NCBI GenBank assembly: GCA_000434995.1
Contig: FR895334.1
Location: forward strand, 7,484 to 71,483
DNA: 64,000 nucleotides
Source: Firmicutes bacterium CAG:341
GTDB lineage: Bacteria > Bacillota > Clostridia > Oscillospirales > Acutalibacteraceae
Reading direction: 5' to 3'
In this document: positions 1 to 8,744 of the stretch, piece after piece
Numbering within the stretch: position 1 is the stretch's first letter
How the letters are laid out: each line of letters opens with the position of its first letter
Translations under genes and position numbers: made by a program
Notes under the pieces: generated by a model
Database searches by the model: none
What the model was told of the DNA's origin: nothing
What the model saw: the letters and a program-made list of their open reading frames with translations, nothing else

Positions 1-702
1 AACAATGAAGCTACCCGTGCAAGACGCGTAATAAGTATTAGGCGATTTTATACATATTTAACTGATAATTTAGGCGTTCTTGAAAAAAATCCGCTTAAAA
101 ATTTAGATATTCCAAAAACAAAAAAATCGCTTCCTAAATACCTTACGCTTGACGAAGCGGAAAAGCTTTTATCTGTAATTGAAGGTAAATACAAAGAGCG
201 AGATTACGCAATTATTACTTTATTTTTAAATTGCGGTATGCGACTGAGTGAACTTGTTTCAATAGATTATAACGATATAAAAACAGACGGCACTATCGTT
301 ATTACCGGTAAAGGAAATAAGGAGCGAACAGTATATCTTAACCAGGCTTGCATCAACGCTATAACAGCATATTTGAAAGTTAGGCCACATGACAAAGTTA
401 AAGACAAAGCTTTGTTTTTAAGTTCGAGAAATCAAAGAATAAGTAACAGAAGTGTTCAGCATATTGTTGAAACATATATTAAAAAAGCCGGACTTGGCGA
501 CAGAGGTTTATCTGTACATAAGCTCAGGCATACTGCTGCAACTTTAATGTACCAATACGGTAATGTAGATGTGTTATTATTAAAAGAAATACTCGGCCAT
601 GAAAATTTGAGTACAACGGAAATATATACTCATATAAGTGATGACGCAACTAAAAAAGCAGTTGATTCAAACCCGTTGTCAAATGAAAAGCCTAAATGGT
701 AA
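1..702 (+). CDS. Tyrosine recombinase XerC/XerD-like (5' end outside window)
   Basis: Site-specific tyrosine recombinase of the Xer family, the group that resolves chromosome dimers and also serves integrases. The reading frame is open from the first base, so the start lies upstream; 233 codons are visible. The fragment has the end of the N-terminal SAM-like domain and the whole catalytic domain. All catalytic residues are present, numbered by visible codon: R81 in GMRLSEL, K104 in GKGNKER, H173 and R176 in HKLRH, H200 in GHENL, and the nucleophile Y209 in IYTH. The 3' end overlaps the convergent spoIIM gene by 11 bp. The intact core domain and ordinary base composition point to a chromosomal Xer protein rather than a phage integrase. 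XerC and XerD cannot be told apart here. Confidence 0.88.
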   Translation, partial: NNEATRARRVISIRRFYTYLTDNLGVLEKNPLKNLDIPKTKKSLPKYLTLDEAEKLLSVIEGKYKERDYAIITLFLNCGMRLSELVSIDYNDIKTDGTIVITGKGNKERTVYLNQACINAITAYLKVRPHDKVKDKALFLSSRNQRISNRSVQHIVETYIKKAGLGDRGLSVHKLRHTAATLMYQYGNVDVLLLKEILGHENLSTTEIYTHISDDATKKAVDSNPLSNEKPKW

Positions 703-1324
703 TAATGCTTTTGAGTAAAGTTTCTAATACTGCCGATACCCCGGAACATATGATAATTGCTAAACCATATATCAAAAATTCTTTTATGCTTGGCTTGAAA
801 TCAATTTTTGATACACTTTCTTTTTTAGTTATGCTGACTATTTCTTTTGATACATTACTGCTTGTTTTTATAGTGAACATAAGTATTGTTAAAAATAGTG
901 CTGAAAAAGGAGCAATCAATATTATTGCATATCCTACGCCTTTTGTTTGAAAATTCATGTAATAATAAGCTGTGCTTATACCTGTTTGTAAGCCTAATAT
1001 AAAAGGAATTATGTTAACTATTCCGTATCCGATAAGGCAAAATGCAAGAAAAACCGTAATTAAAAAAAGCGACATATAATTACAAATATTTTCGCAAAAC
1101 AATTGGCTTACAGTTGTGTTTTTAGATTGAAAGAGTTTATCAAATGAATTGCTTTGCAAAAGACGATATATTACAGAGCCGATTGCAAGCGCGCAGGAAT
1201 ACAACACAGTTGAATAAATTATTGTTTTATTATCAATGATTATTTTTTCAAAATCTATTTTCTTTTCGTCTTCGCTGTCTTCTAAATTGAATTCTTTTTT
1301 TAATTCCAAAGGTATATCATTCAT
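692..1324 (-). CDS. spoIIM: Stage II sporulation protein M
   Basis: SpoIIM family membrane protein of 210 aa. In Bacillus the SpoIID-SpoIIM-SpoIIP complex degrades septal peptidoglycan and drives engulfment of the forespore. The N-terminal ~35 residues are acidic and cytosolic; several hydrophobic segments follow (about 38-58, 85-112, 118-155, 185-205). The block around NIIPFILGLQTG matches the family's conserved loop. It is the last gene of the reverse operon queA-tgt-yajC-membrane protein-spoIIM and begins 3 bp after the preceding stop. In many Firmicutes spoIIM lies near a xer recombinase gene, as here. The N terminus is diverged from the Bacillus protein, so the assignment rests on C-terminal similarity, length and topology. 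Confidence 0.72.
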   Translation of the reverse strand: MNDIPLELKKEFNLEDSEDEKKIDFEKIIIDNKTIIYSTVLYSCALAIGSVIYRLLQSNSFDKLFQSKNTTVSQLFCENICNYMSLFLITVFLAFCLIGYGIVNIIPFILGLQTGISTAYYYMNFQTKGVGYAIILIAPFSALFLTILMFTIKTSSNVSKEIVSITKKESVSKIDFKPSIKEFLIYGLAIIICSGVSAVLETLLKSIITI

Positions 1325-1327
1325 ATT

Positions 1328-1714
1328 TTATTTCCTCTTCCCTGCCGATATAACTGAAGCAATAAATGAAACAGAAACTATTATTGCAAGCGATATGAAC
1401 AACTGAACAAAATCTTTGTTTTTAAATGCATAATTCGCGACAGAAAATATTACTATTGGTATAATCGAAGCAAAAGACAGTGCTGAAATGTTATGCTTAA
1501 ACCCTTTTAAGCATAGTGTTGGCACAATAAATGACGAAAAAGCACAAGTAACATAGCCGCAATATTTACATATAATTAAGTCTAAATCAAATTTTAATAC
1601 GGCAAAAGAAAAAATAAATGATAAAGCACTAATTGATAAAGCTGTAAAAATTATAGATTTTAAAACAAATTTAATAATTATGCTTTTTGCGTTTAAATTA
1701 CTGATTTTAGGCAT
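1328..1714 (-). CDS. TIGR04086-like putative membrane protein
   Basis: Small hydrophobic protein of about 128 aa with four predicted membrane segments. Its position directly after yajC and its four-helix layout fit the uncharacterised TIGR04086 membrane protein family of Clostridia; no biochemical role is known. A TTG codon 30 bp upstream (1744) would also open the frame, but the ATG at 1714 has a GGGGG Shine-Dalgarno 7 nt before it and is preferred. That ribosome-binding site lies in the 3' arm of a stable hairpin (1720-1750), so its translation may be limited. It contains a few cysteines (ICKYCGY, LCLKG) but no clear metal site. Confidence 0.6.
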   Translation of the reverse strand: MPKISNLNAKSIIIKFVLKSIIFTALSISALSFIFSFAVLKFDLDLIICKYCGYVTCAFSSFIVPTLCLKGFKHNISALSFASIIPIVIFSVANYAFKNKDFVQLFISLAIIVSVSFIASVISAGKRK

Positions 1715-1719
1715 AATAA

Positions 1720-1750
1720 AACCCCCTGAATAATTACTATTCAAGGGGTT
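1720..1750 (-). terminator. Intercistronic hairpin covering a ribosome-binding site
   Basis: Inverted repeat between yajC and the next gene. Arms are AACCCC plus TGAATA against TATTCA plus GGGGTT with one internal mismatch and a 5-nt loop. On the transcribed strand it is followed by TTTTATT, so it could be a weak intrinsic terminator or attenuator. Its 3' arm contains the GGGGG ribosome-binding site of the downstream gene. On the other strand it is followed by a longer T run. Confidence 0.6.
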
Positions 1751-1767
1751 GTTTTTTTAGAACAAAA

Positions 1768-2202
1768 TTATTTTTCGTTTTTGTCAGCTTTATCAGATCC
1801 TTCTTTTTTATCTGACTTTTTTGAAGCTTTCTTTTCTTTTGCAGCTTCTCTTGCAGCTTCAATTTCTTTTTGACGCTGCTCATTTTTGGTTTTGTTTGTG
1901 TTAATTGCCCAGCGTTCAATTTTCATTTTGTTTCTGTCAGCACCGGTTTCAATGATAAGGTCGTTTTCACGAATTGTAACAACACGGCCAACAATACCGC
2001 CGATTGTAACAATCTCATCGCCGATTTCAAGAGCATTTCTCATTTCCTGCTCTTCCTTTTGACGCTTCTTTTGTGGGCGAATCATAAGAAAATACATAAC
2101 AGCAAATAAAATAACCATCATTACAATCATTTGAATGCTGCTTGATTTCTGATTAGCAGTATTTGATGTTGCATTTTGTGCGAACAATAAAATAGATTCC
2201 AT
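1768..2202 (-). CDS. yajC: Preprotein translocase subunit YajC
   Basis: YajC, the small accessory membrane subunit associated with the SecDF part of the Sec translocon. 144 aa from ATG 2202. A single membrane helix at about residues 25-43 ends in the family motif MIRPQKKRQKEE, followed by the conserved soluble domain (GDEIVTIGGIVGRV). The C-terminal ~40 residues form an unusually long Lys/Glu/Ala-rich tail, probably disordered. An upstream ATG at 2220 overlaps the GGAGG sequence that serves as ribosome-binding site for 2202, so 2202 is chosen. It lies downstream of tgt with a 70-bp gap, the classic queA-tgt-yajC order; secD and secF are not in the window. Confidence 0.93.
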   Translation of the reverse strand: MESILLFAQNATSNTANQKSSSIQMIVMMVILFAVMYFLMIRPQKKRQKEEQEMRNALEIGDEIVTIGGIVGRVVTIRENDLIIETGADRNKMKIERWAINTNKTKNEQRQKEIEAAREAAKEKKASKKSDKKEGSDKADKNEK

Positions 2203-2272
2203 AAAAATAGTTTCCTCCAATAATATGATAAATGATATTATAAATTAAATTTATACATTTTGCAAGACTTTT

Positions 2273-3418
<1,146 letters not shown>

Positions 3419-3431
3419 TCAAAATAAATAA

Positions 3432-4457
3432 TCAGTGAATAAACATTGCGTCGCCGAAACTGAAAAATCTGTATTTTTCTTTTACTGCGGTGTTATATGC
3501 ATTCATAATATTGTCAAAACCGGCAAATGCAGAAACAAGCATTATGAGCGTGCTTTCAGGCAAATGGAAGTTTGTAATAAGTGCATCCATACATTTGAAT
3601 TCGTAACCCGGATATATAAATATGCTTGTATCATCTTCATCTGCACAAATGCATCCGTTTTTAGTTGCAACTGATTCTAATGTTCTGCAACTTGTTGTTC
3701 CTACTGATATAACCCTGCCTCCGTTTTTTTTGGTTTCGTTAATTAAATCAGCAGTTTCCTGTGGCATAATATAATGCTCTGTATGCATAGTATGTTTTGT
3801 GACATCATCAACTTTAACGGGCCTGAAAGTGCCAAGTCCTACATGAAGTGTTACATATCCGATATTTATACCTTTTGCTTTAATTTCTTCAAGCATTTCT
3901 TTGGTAAAATGCAAACCGGCAGTCGGAGCTGCGGCTGAACCCAAATGCTCGCTGTAAACTGTTTGGTATCTTTCTTTATCATTAAGCTTTTCCTTAATAT
4001 ATGGTGGAAGTGGCATTTGACCTATTTCATCTAACACGGCATAAATATTAGCGTCGCAGTCAAATTTGATTATTCTGTTTCCGTCTTCAAGTACATTAAT
4101 AACCTTGCATTCAAGCTTTCCATCGCCAAAAACAAATTCTGTACCGATTTTTGCTTTTTTCCCTGGTTTGCAAAGGCATTCCCATACAAGATTTTCATGT
4201 TGTTTTAAGAGTAAAAATTCGACAACAGCACCGGTTTCTTTTTTTACGCCGAAAATTCTTGCAGGTATTACTCTTGTATCATTAAGTATTAAGCAATCAC
4301 CGGGTACCAAATAATCAGTTAAATCTTTAAAAATTTTATGCTCAATTTCACCTGTTTTCTTATCTAAAAGCATAAGCCTTGATGCATTTCTCGGCTCAAT
4401 CGGGGTTTGAGCAATAAGTTCCTGTGGTAAATCATAATAAAAGTCTGAAGTTTTCAT
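3432..4457 (-). CDS. queA: S-adenosylmethionine:tRNA ribosyltransferase-isomerase
   Basis: Transfers and isomerises the ribosyl part of S-adenosylmethionine onto preQ1-34 of tRNA, giving epoxyqueuosine. About 341 aa, family-typical. Family motifs include [14 protein letters not shown] at the N terminus, LHFT in the centre and [18 protein letters not shown] near the C terminus. Two ATGs lie side by side at 4460 and 4457; the GGAGA ribosome-binding site is better spaced for 4457. First gene of the reverse operon that continues to tgt. No preQ1 riboswitch is visible in the 158-bp divergent gap to asd. With tgt this gives the last steps of queuosine synthesis; preQ1 synthesis genes are not in the window. 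Confidence 0.97.
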   Translation of the reverse strand: MKTSDFYYDLPQELIAQTPIEPRNASRLMLLDKKTGEIEHKIFKDLTDYLVPGDCLILNDTRVIPARIFGVKKETGAVVEFLLLKQHENLVWECLCKPGKKAKIGTEFVFGDGKLECKVINVLEDGNRIIKFDCDANIYAVLDEIGQMPLPPYIKEKLNDKERYQTVYSEHLGSAAAPTAGLHFTKEMLEEIKAKGINIGYVTLHVGLGTFRPVKVDDVTKHTMHTEHYIMPQETADLINETKKNGGRVISVGTTSCRTLESVATKNGCICADEDDTSIFIYPGYEFKCMDALITNFHLPESTLIMLVSAFAGFDNIMNAYNTAVKEKYRFFSFGDAMFIH

Positions 4458-4478
4458 CATATTCTCCGTAAATTTTGA

Positions 4479-4508
4479 TTGACATATATATATAATAAGT
4501 GTTATTAT
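4479..4508 (+). promoter_or_regulatory. Predicted sigma-A promoter of asd-dapA-dapB
   Basis: TTGACA at 4479-4484 and TATTAT at 4503-4508, 18 bp apart. Transcription would begin near 4515, leaving a leader of about 100 nt before asd. Confidence 0.7.
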
Positions 4509-4519
4509 AACAAATAAGT

Positions 4520-4555
4520 ACGGTACACGCTCAAAGCTCAGGTGTGCGAAACCGT
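4520..4555 (+). promoter_or_regulatory. Leader hairpin upstream of asd, function unknown
   Basis: ACGGT-ACAC pairs with GTGT-(GCGAA bulge)-ACCGT, giving nine base pairs with a 5-nt bulge and a 13-nt loop containing GCTCAAAGCTC. It sits in the predicted asd leader about 65 nt before the start codon and has no T run, so it is not a terminator. It does not resemble the much larger lysine riboswitch. Confidence 0.45.
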
Positions 4556-4618
4556 CAACAAGTATTATATTGCATATTATCTTGTTTTACAAGTTATTTT
4601 TTAAGGAGATTACAAACT

Positions 4619-5707
4619 ATGAGTAAAAAGTACAATGTCGGCATTGTCGGCGCAACCGGTATGGTAGGTCAAAGATTTGCAACATTACTTGAAAACCATC
4701 CTTGGTTTAATGTTGTTTGCCTTGCAGCATCATCAAGAAGTGCAGGAAAAACTTATGAAGAAGCTGTCGGTAAAAAATGGTGTATGGATAAACCTATTCC
4801 TGAAAATATGAAAAACATTGTTGTTATGGACGCAACAAATGATATTGATAAAATCACTTCACAGGTTGATTTCGTTTTCTGTGCAGTTGATATGAAAAAA
4901 GATGAAATTAAAGCACTTGAAGAAGAATATGCTAAGCACGAATGCCCTGTTGTTTCAAATAACAGCGCACATAGATTTACACCTGATGTTCCTATGGTAG
5001 TTCCTGAGCTGAATGCAGAGCATATAAATATTATTCCTTCACAAAGAAAAAGACTTGGTACAAAGCGAGGATTTATTGCTGTTAAATCTAATTGCTCACT
5101 TCAGTCATATGTTCCGGCTCTTTTCCCTCTTAAAGATAAGTTCCCAATTAAGAAAGTTCTTGTATGTACTTATCAGGCAATTTCCGGTGCAGGTAAAACA
5201 TTTGAAACTTGGCCTGAAATGATTGATAATGTTATTCCTTACATTGGCGGCGAAGAAGAAAAGAGTGAAAAGGAACCTCTCAAGCTTATGGGTAAAATTG
5301 TAGGCGATGAAATTGTTTCAGCTGATTCACCTGCTTTTACAGCTCAATGCATTCGTGTTCCTGTTTCAAACGGTCACCTCGGTGCTGTTTTTGTTGAGTT
5401 TGAAGATAAGAAGCCTACAAAGGAAGAGATGATTGAAATTTGGGAAAATTATTCAGGCAGAGCGCAAGAGCTTAAACTTCCGTCAGCTCCAAAGCAATTC
5501 CTTCATTATTTCACAGAACCTGACCGCCCTCAAATCCATTCTGAAAGAATGCTTGAAAACGGTATGGCTGTTTCAATCGGCAGACTCAGAGAAGATACAC
5601 AGTACGATTATAAATTCGTATGCCTTTCTCATAACACACTTCGCGGTGCAGCAGGCGGCGCAGTTCTTCTTGGTGAACTTCTTGCTGCTGAAGGTTATTT
5701 TGACTAA
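4619..5707 (+). CDS. asd: Aspartate-semialdehyde dehydrogenase
   Basis: NADPH-dependent reduction of aspartyl phosphate to aspartate semialdehyde, the branch point to diaminopimelate/lysine and homoserine. 362 aa from ATG 4619 (AAGGAG 9 nt upstream); an earlier ATG at 4544 lies inside the leader and has no ribosome-binding site. Rossmann motif GATGMVGQ at residues 11-18, catalytic C159 in SNCSLQSY, active-site H253 in NGHLG. The sequence looks like the longer archaeal/fungal-type enzyme rather than the ~330-aa proteobacterial type. First gene of asd-dapA-dapB, 36 bp before dapA, so the flux is directed to diaminopimelate for peptidoglycan and dipicolinate for spores. Confidence 0.95.
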   Translation: MSKKYNVGIVGATGMVGQRFATLLENHPWFNVVCLAASSRSAGKTYEEAVGKKWCMDKPIPENMKNIVVMDATNDIDKITSQVDFVFCAVDMKKDEIKALEEEYAKHECPVVSNNSAHRFTPDVPMVVPELNAEHINIIPSQRKRLGTKRGFIAVKSNCSLQSYVPALFPLKDKFPIKKVLVCTYQAISGAGKTFETWPEMIDNVIPYIGGEEEKSEKEPLKLMGKIVGDEIVSADSPAFTAQCIRVPVSNGHLGAVFVEFEDKKPTKEEMIEIWENYSGRAQELKLPSAPKQFLHYFTEPDRPQIHSERMLENGMAVSIGRLREDTQYDYKFVCLSHNTLRGAAGGAVLLGELLAAEGYFD

Positions 5708-5743
5708 ACAATATAATTTGTATATTTTAAGGAGATAATCATT

Positions 5744-6634
5744 ATGAAGAATCCTATATTTACAGGTGCGGCAGTTGCTATCATTACACCAATGAACGAA
5801 GACGGCACTGTTAATTATGATGAATTTGCAAAGTTTATCGACTTTCAAATTGAAAACGGTACTGATGCTATTGTAGTATGCGGTACAACCGGTGAAAGCT
5901 CAACACTCAAAGTAGTTGAGCATAATGAATGTATCAGATGGTGCGTTGAATATGTAAATCACAGAGTTCCTGTTATTGCAGGTACCGGCTCAAACAGCAC
6001 AGCTTGTGCTATTGAAATCAGCCGCGAAGCTTGTAAAAACGGTGCTGATGCGCTTTTACTCGTTACTCCGTACTATAATAAAACAAGCCAGAGAGGTCTT
6101 ATAGCTCACTATACAGCTATTCACGATGCAACAGATCTTCCTATTATTCTTTACAATGTTCCTTCAAGAACAGGCGTTAACATTAAGCCGGAAACAGCAG
6201 CCGAGCTTGCAAAGCTTCCGAGAGTTAACGGTATTAAGGAAGCATCAGGTGACCTTGACCAAGTAGCAAAGATTCATGAACTTTGCGGTGACGAACTTAA
6301 TATTTGGAGCGGTAATGACGACCAAATTTATGATATTCTTGAGCGCGGCGGTAAAGGTGTAATCAGCGTTCTTTCTAACATTGCACCAAAAGAAACACAT
6401 GATATTGTTGCCAAATATTTAGATGGTGACAAGCCGGCATCAAAGGAACTTATGGATAAGTATGAAAAGCTTGCCAAGGCAATGTTTGTTGATGTTAATC
6501 CGATTCCTGTTAAAGAAGCAGTAAGTCTTATCGGTTTTAACGCAGGCCCGTTAAGACTTCCTCTTGTTGAAATGGATGAAGCTAACAAGAAATATGTTAA
6601 AGAAACAATGGAAGAATACGGATTAGTAAAATAA
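5744..6634 (+). CDS. dapA: 4-hydroxy-tetrahydrodipicolinate synthase
   Basis: Condenses pyruvate with aspartate semialdehyde, the first committed step to diaminopimelate. 296 aa TIM barrel, standard length. Schiff-base lysine K165 in GIKEASGD; Y137 (LYNVPSRTG), T48 (CGTTGES) and Y111 (VTPYYNK) complete the catalytic set. ATG start with AAGGAG upstream. It sits between asd and dapB in one transcript; its product also feeds dipicolinate in spore formers. Confidence 0.97.
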   Translation: MKNPIFTGAAVAIITPMNEDGTVNYDEFAKFIDFQIENGTDAIVVCGTTGESSTLKVVEHNECIRWCVEYVNHRVPVIAGTGSNSTACAIEISREACKNGADALLLVTPYYNKTSQRGLIAHYTAIHDATDLPIILYNVPSRTGVNIKPETAAELAKLPRVNGIKEASGDLDQVAKIHELCGDELNIWSGNDDQIYDILERGGKGVISVLSNIAPKETHDIVAKYLDGDKPASKELMDKYEKLAKAMFVDVNPIPVKEAVSLIGFNAGPLRLPLVEMDEANKKYVKETMEEYGLVK

Positions 6635-6655
6635 TAATTATTAAGGAAGTTAAAA

Positions 6656-7408
6656 ATGACTAAGCTAATTATTACCGGTGCTAACGGAAAAATGGGAAAA
6701 GTTATTAAAAGTATTGTTGAAAATCGTGATGATTGCGAAATCGTTGCCGGTGTTGACCTTAATACTGATGATAACGGTGCCTTCCCTATTTATTCAAGCA
6801 TAAATGATATTAAAGAAAGTGCAGATGCGATTATTGATTTTTCAAATCCTGTACTTCTTAATGATTTACTTTCTTATTCTGAAAAGACCTCTACCCCACT
6901 TGTTATTGCAACAACGGGTTACAGTGATGAGCAAAAGAAGCAGATTGCCCAAGCATCAAAAACAACACCTATTTTCTTTACATATAATATGAGTATGGGT
7001 GTTAATCTTCTCGCTAATCTTGCTAAAAAAGCAGTTGAAGTGCTTGGTGATGATTTTGATATTGAAATTGTAGAAAAACATCATAATCAAAAAATTGATG
7101 CACCGAGCGGAACCGCCCTTATGCTTGCAGATGCAATGTGTGAGGAAATTGAAAAGCCTATGAAGTATGAATATGACCGTCATTCAAAGCGTGAAAAGCG
7201 TACTAAAAATGAAATCGGTATTCACGCTGTAAGAGGCGGCACAATAGTCGGTGAACACGAAATTATATTTGCAGGCAGGGATGAAATAATTACCCTATCA
7301 CATTCAGCAAGAAGCAAGGAAATTTTTGCTGTCGGTGCTGTTAATGCTGCGGTTTATATGAACGGCAAGGGCGCCGGTCTTTATGATATGAAAGAACTTA
7401 TTGATTAA
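6656..7408 (+). CDS. dapB: 4-hydroxy-tetrahydrodipicolinate reductase
   Basis: NAD(P)H-dependent reduction to tetrahydrodipicolinate. 250 aa. Nucleotide-binding motif GANGKMGK (8-15), catalytic H142-H143 and K146 in EKHHNQKIDAPSGTA. It starts 21 bp after dapA and ends the operon just before an intrinsic terminator. No later diaminopimelate gene (dapL, dapD, ddh) is present here, so the variant of the pathway cannot be told. Confidence 0.96.
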   Translation: MTKLIITGANGKMGKVIKSIVENRDDCEIVAGVDLNTDDNGAFPIYSSINDIKESADAIIDFSNPVLLNDLLSYSEKTSTPLVIATTGYSDEQKKQIAQASKTTPIFFTYNMSMGVNLLANLAKKAVEVLGDDFDIEIVEKHHNQKIDAPSGTALMLADAMCEEIEKPMKYEYDRHSKREKRTKNEIGIHAVRGGTIVGEHEIIFAGRDEIITLSHSARSKEIFAVGAVNAAVYMNGKGAGLYDMKELID

Positions 7409-7413
7409 GTTAT

Positions 7414-7452
7414 AACAAGACAAACTTCTAAAGGTTTGTCTTGTTTTTTTTA
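7414..7452 (+). terminator. Intrinsic terminator of asd-dapA-dapB
   Basis: 14-bp stem AACAAGACAAAC(TT) against (AG)GTTTGTCTTGTT with a 4-nt loop and a T8 run. It starts 6 bp after the dapB stop codon. Confidence 0.92.
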
Positions 7453-7500
7453 TATAAATATGTTTTAATATATATAATATATTATGGTGGTGAATGGAAT

Positions 7501-8439
7501 ATGAATATTCAGCAGCTTCGCTGTATTGTGGAAATAGCAAGAGTAGGTTCAATTACAAAAGCAGCGGAAAATCTATATATGAATCAGCCTAATTTAAGTC
7601 GCACGGTAATTGAATTTGAAAAAGAATACGGCGTAACATTATTTATAAGAAATTCCCAAGGTGTTACTTTAACCGATAATGGCAAAAAAGTTGTTGAAAA
7701 AGCCGAGGAAATTATTAAAAAGACTAATGATTTAAATCATTTTCTATATAATAATGATAAAGAAAAAATAAATGTTAAACTTGCTGTTCCGCGCGCTTCG
7801 TATATTTCTGTTGCTTTTTGTGATACCATTAAATGTTTTGACAATAATAATTTTAATATTTCATTTAAGGAGTGTAATAATACAGATATTTTAAATGATG
7901 TAATGATGAACGGTTACAATCTTGGTATTATCAGAGTTCCGGCAGATTTGGAAGCAAAATATAAAAAGATGCTTACTTCAAAACAAATGCAGTTTAAGGA
8001 AATATGGAATTTTAAATGCAATGTTGTATTTTCAAAAAATCATCCGCTTGCCGGCAAAGACAAACTTTGCTTTAATGATTTAAAAGAATATTCCGTATTA
8101 TTGCACGATGATGAGTATGTTCCGTTTATATCTAAAGAAGAAATAAAGAAACTCACTCCTTCATATGATTCATCCAGCAAGATTTTAATACAGGAAAGAG
8201 GCAGCCAATTTGATATTTTATCCCGCCTTGCAAAAACATATATGTGGGCAACCCCTATTCCGCAGACACTGCTTGATAATCATAAACTCGTAATGAAAAA
8301 ATGTATTGATAATAAGCAATCTTTTGTTGATATTCTTATTTATCCTAAAAATTATTCTCTTTCCGAATTTGAAAAGAAATTCATTGAAAATATATTTGAA
8401 ATTAAATATGCACTTGAAAACGGTGAAAATGCAGATTAA
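7501..8439 (+). CDS. LysR-family transcriptional regulator
   Basis: DNA-binding regulator of 312 aa. The N-terminal winged helix-turn-helix occupies about residues 1-60 (SITKAAENLYMNQPNLSR); the rest is a periplasmic-binding-like effector domain. The ATG at 7501 is chosen because GGTGG lies just upstream and the protein then begins MNIQQLRCIVEIA, as LysR proteins do; the frame stays open to 7441, inside the dapB terminator. It is transcribed in the same direction as pflB, which begins 305 bp downstream behind its own terminator and promoter. The palindromes in that gap make pflB a possible target, but LysR genes more often lie divergent from their target, so this is only a guess. Ligand unknown. 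Confidence 0.88.
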   Translation: MNIQQLRCIVEIARVGSITKAAENLYMNQPNLSRTVIEFEKEYGVTLFIRNSQGVTLTDNGKKVVEKAEEIIKKTNDLNHFLYNNDKEKINVKLAVPRASYISVAFCDTIKCFDNNNFNISFKECNNTDILNDVMMNGYNLGIIRVPADLEAKYKKMLTSKQMQFKEIWNFKCNVVFSKNHPLAGKDKLCFNDLKEYSVLLHDDEYVPFISKEEIKKLTPSYDSSSKILIQERGSQFDILSRLAKTYMWATPIPQTLLDNHKLVMKKCIDNKQSFVDILIYPKNYSLSEFEKKFIENIFEIKYALENGENAD

Positions 8440-8463
8440 ATCTGTATTTTTACCGTTTTTTTA
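8417..8463 (+). terminator. Intrinsic terminator overlapping the end of the LysR gene
   Basis: Long stem AACGGT, AAAAT, CAGAT against ATCTG, ATTTT, ACCGTT with small mismatches and a tiny loop, followed by a T7 run. Its 5' arm lies inside the last codons of the gene and the stop codon is in the loop. Confidence 0.85.
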
Positions 8464-8500
8464 CAAAAACAAATATGAATAAACTGTAAATATTTAATAG

Positions 8501-8610
8501 ACAATAATTGATTATTGTGCCTGTTTCCAAATATTATACTAAAATAATTTTTTATTTAACAAATATATGATACAAATTTAACAAAGTATCCAATAATTGA
8601 CATATGTCGA
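8501..8610 (+). promoter_or_regulatory. Upstream palindromes and direct repeats of the pflB control region
   Basis: Three arrangements in AT-rich DNA: palindrome ACAATAAT-TG-ATTATTGT at 8501-8518; a 10-bp direct repeat ATTTAACAAA at 8554-8563 and 8576-8585, 22 bp apart (two helical turns); and palindrome GACATATGTC at 8599-8608, flanked as TTGAC-ATAT-GTCGA. The 8-mer ATAATTGA occurs at 8504, 8593 and 8623. These look like regulator sites upstream of the promoter. Which protein binds is unknown. Confidence 0.45.
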
Positions 8611-8612
8611 TA

Positions 8613-8655
8613 ATAACATATCATAATTGATATGTTATATACAAAAATTTATATT
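8613..8655 (+). promoter_or_regulatory. pflB promoter with overlapping 26-bp operator
   Basis: Perfect inverted repeat ATAACATATCA-TAAT-TGATATGTTAT at 8613-8638 overlaps the -35 box TTGATA (8627-8632). The -10 box TATATT (8650-8655) is 17 bp away. The predicted start is near 8662 with an ~80-nt leader and AAGGAGG before pflB. A protein on the palindrome would block the -35 box, so repression is the simplest reading. A CRP/FNR-family or LysR-type site is possible. Confidence 0.6.
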
Positions 8656-8744
8656 ACTATTATTATAATTATTATGTTAAAATTCATTAACGGAAAAGAA
8701 AAAATCCATTAAATAATAAATTATTCTATTAAGGAGGAATAATC

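Noticed and set aside
1..702. Xer fragment as integrase of a mobile element
   Set aside because: No attachment sites, phage genes or base-composition change; the neighbours are core genes.
696..950. Forward-strand ORF within spoIIM
   Set aside because: It is antisense to spoIIM, lacks a ribosome-binding site and has no recognisable domain.
4509..4618. Lysine riboswitch before asd
   Set aside because: The leader is too short and lacks the multi-helix core.
8554..8585. Rex operator at the ATTTAACAAA repeats
   Set aside because: The half sites are in direct, not inverted, orientation and lack the TTGTTAA partner.
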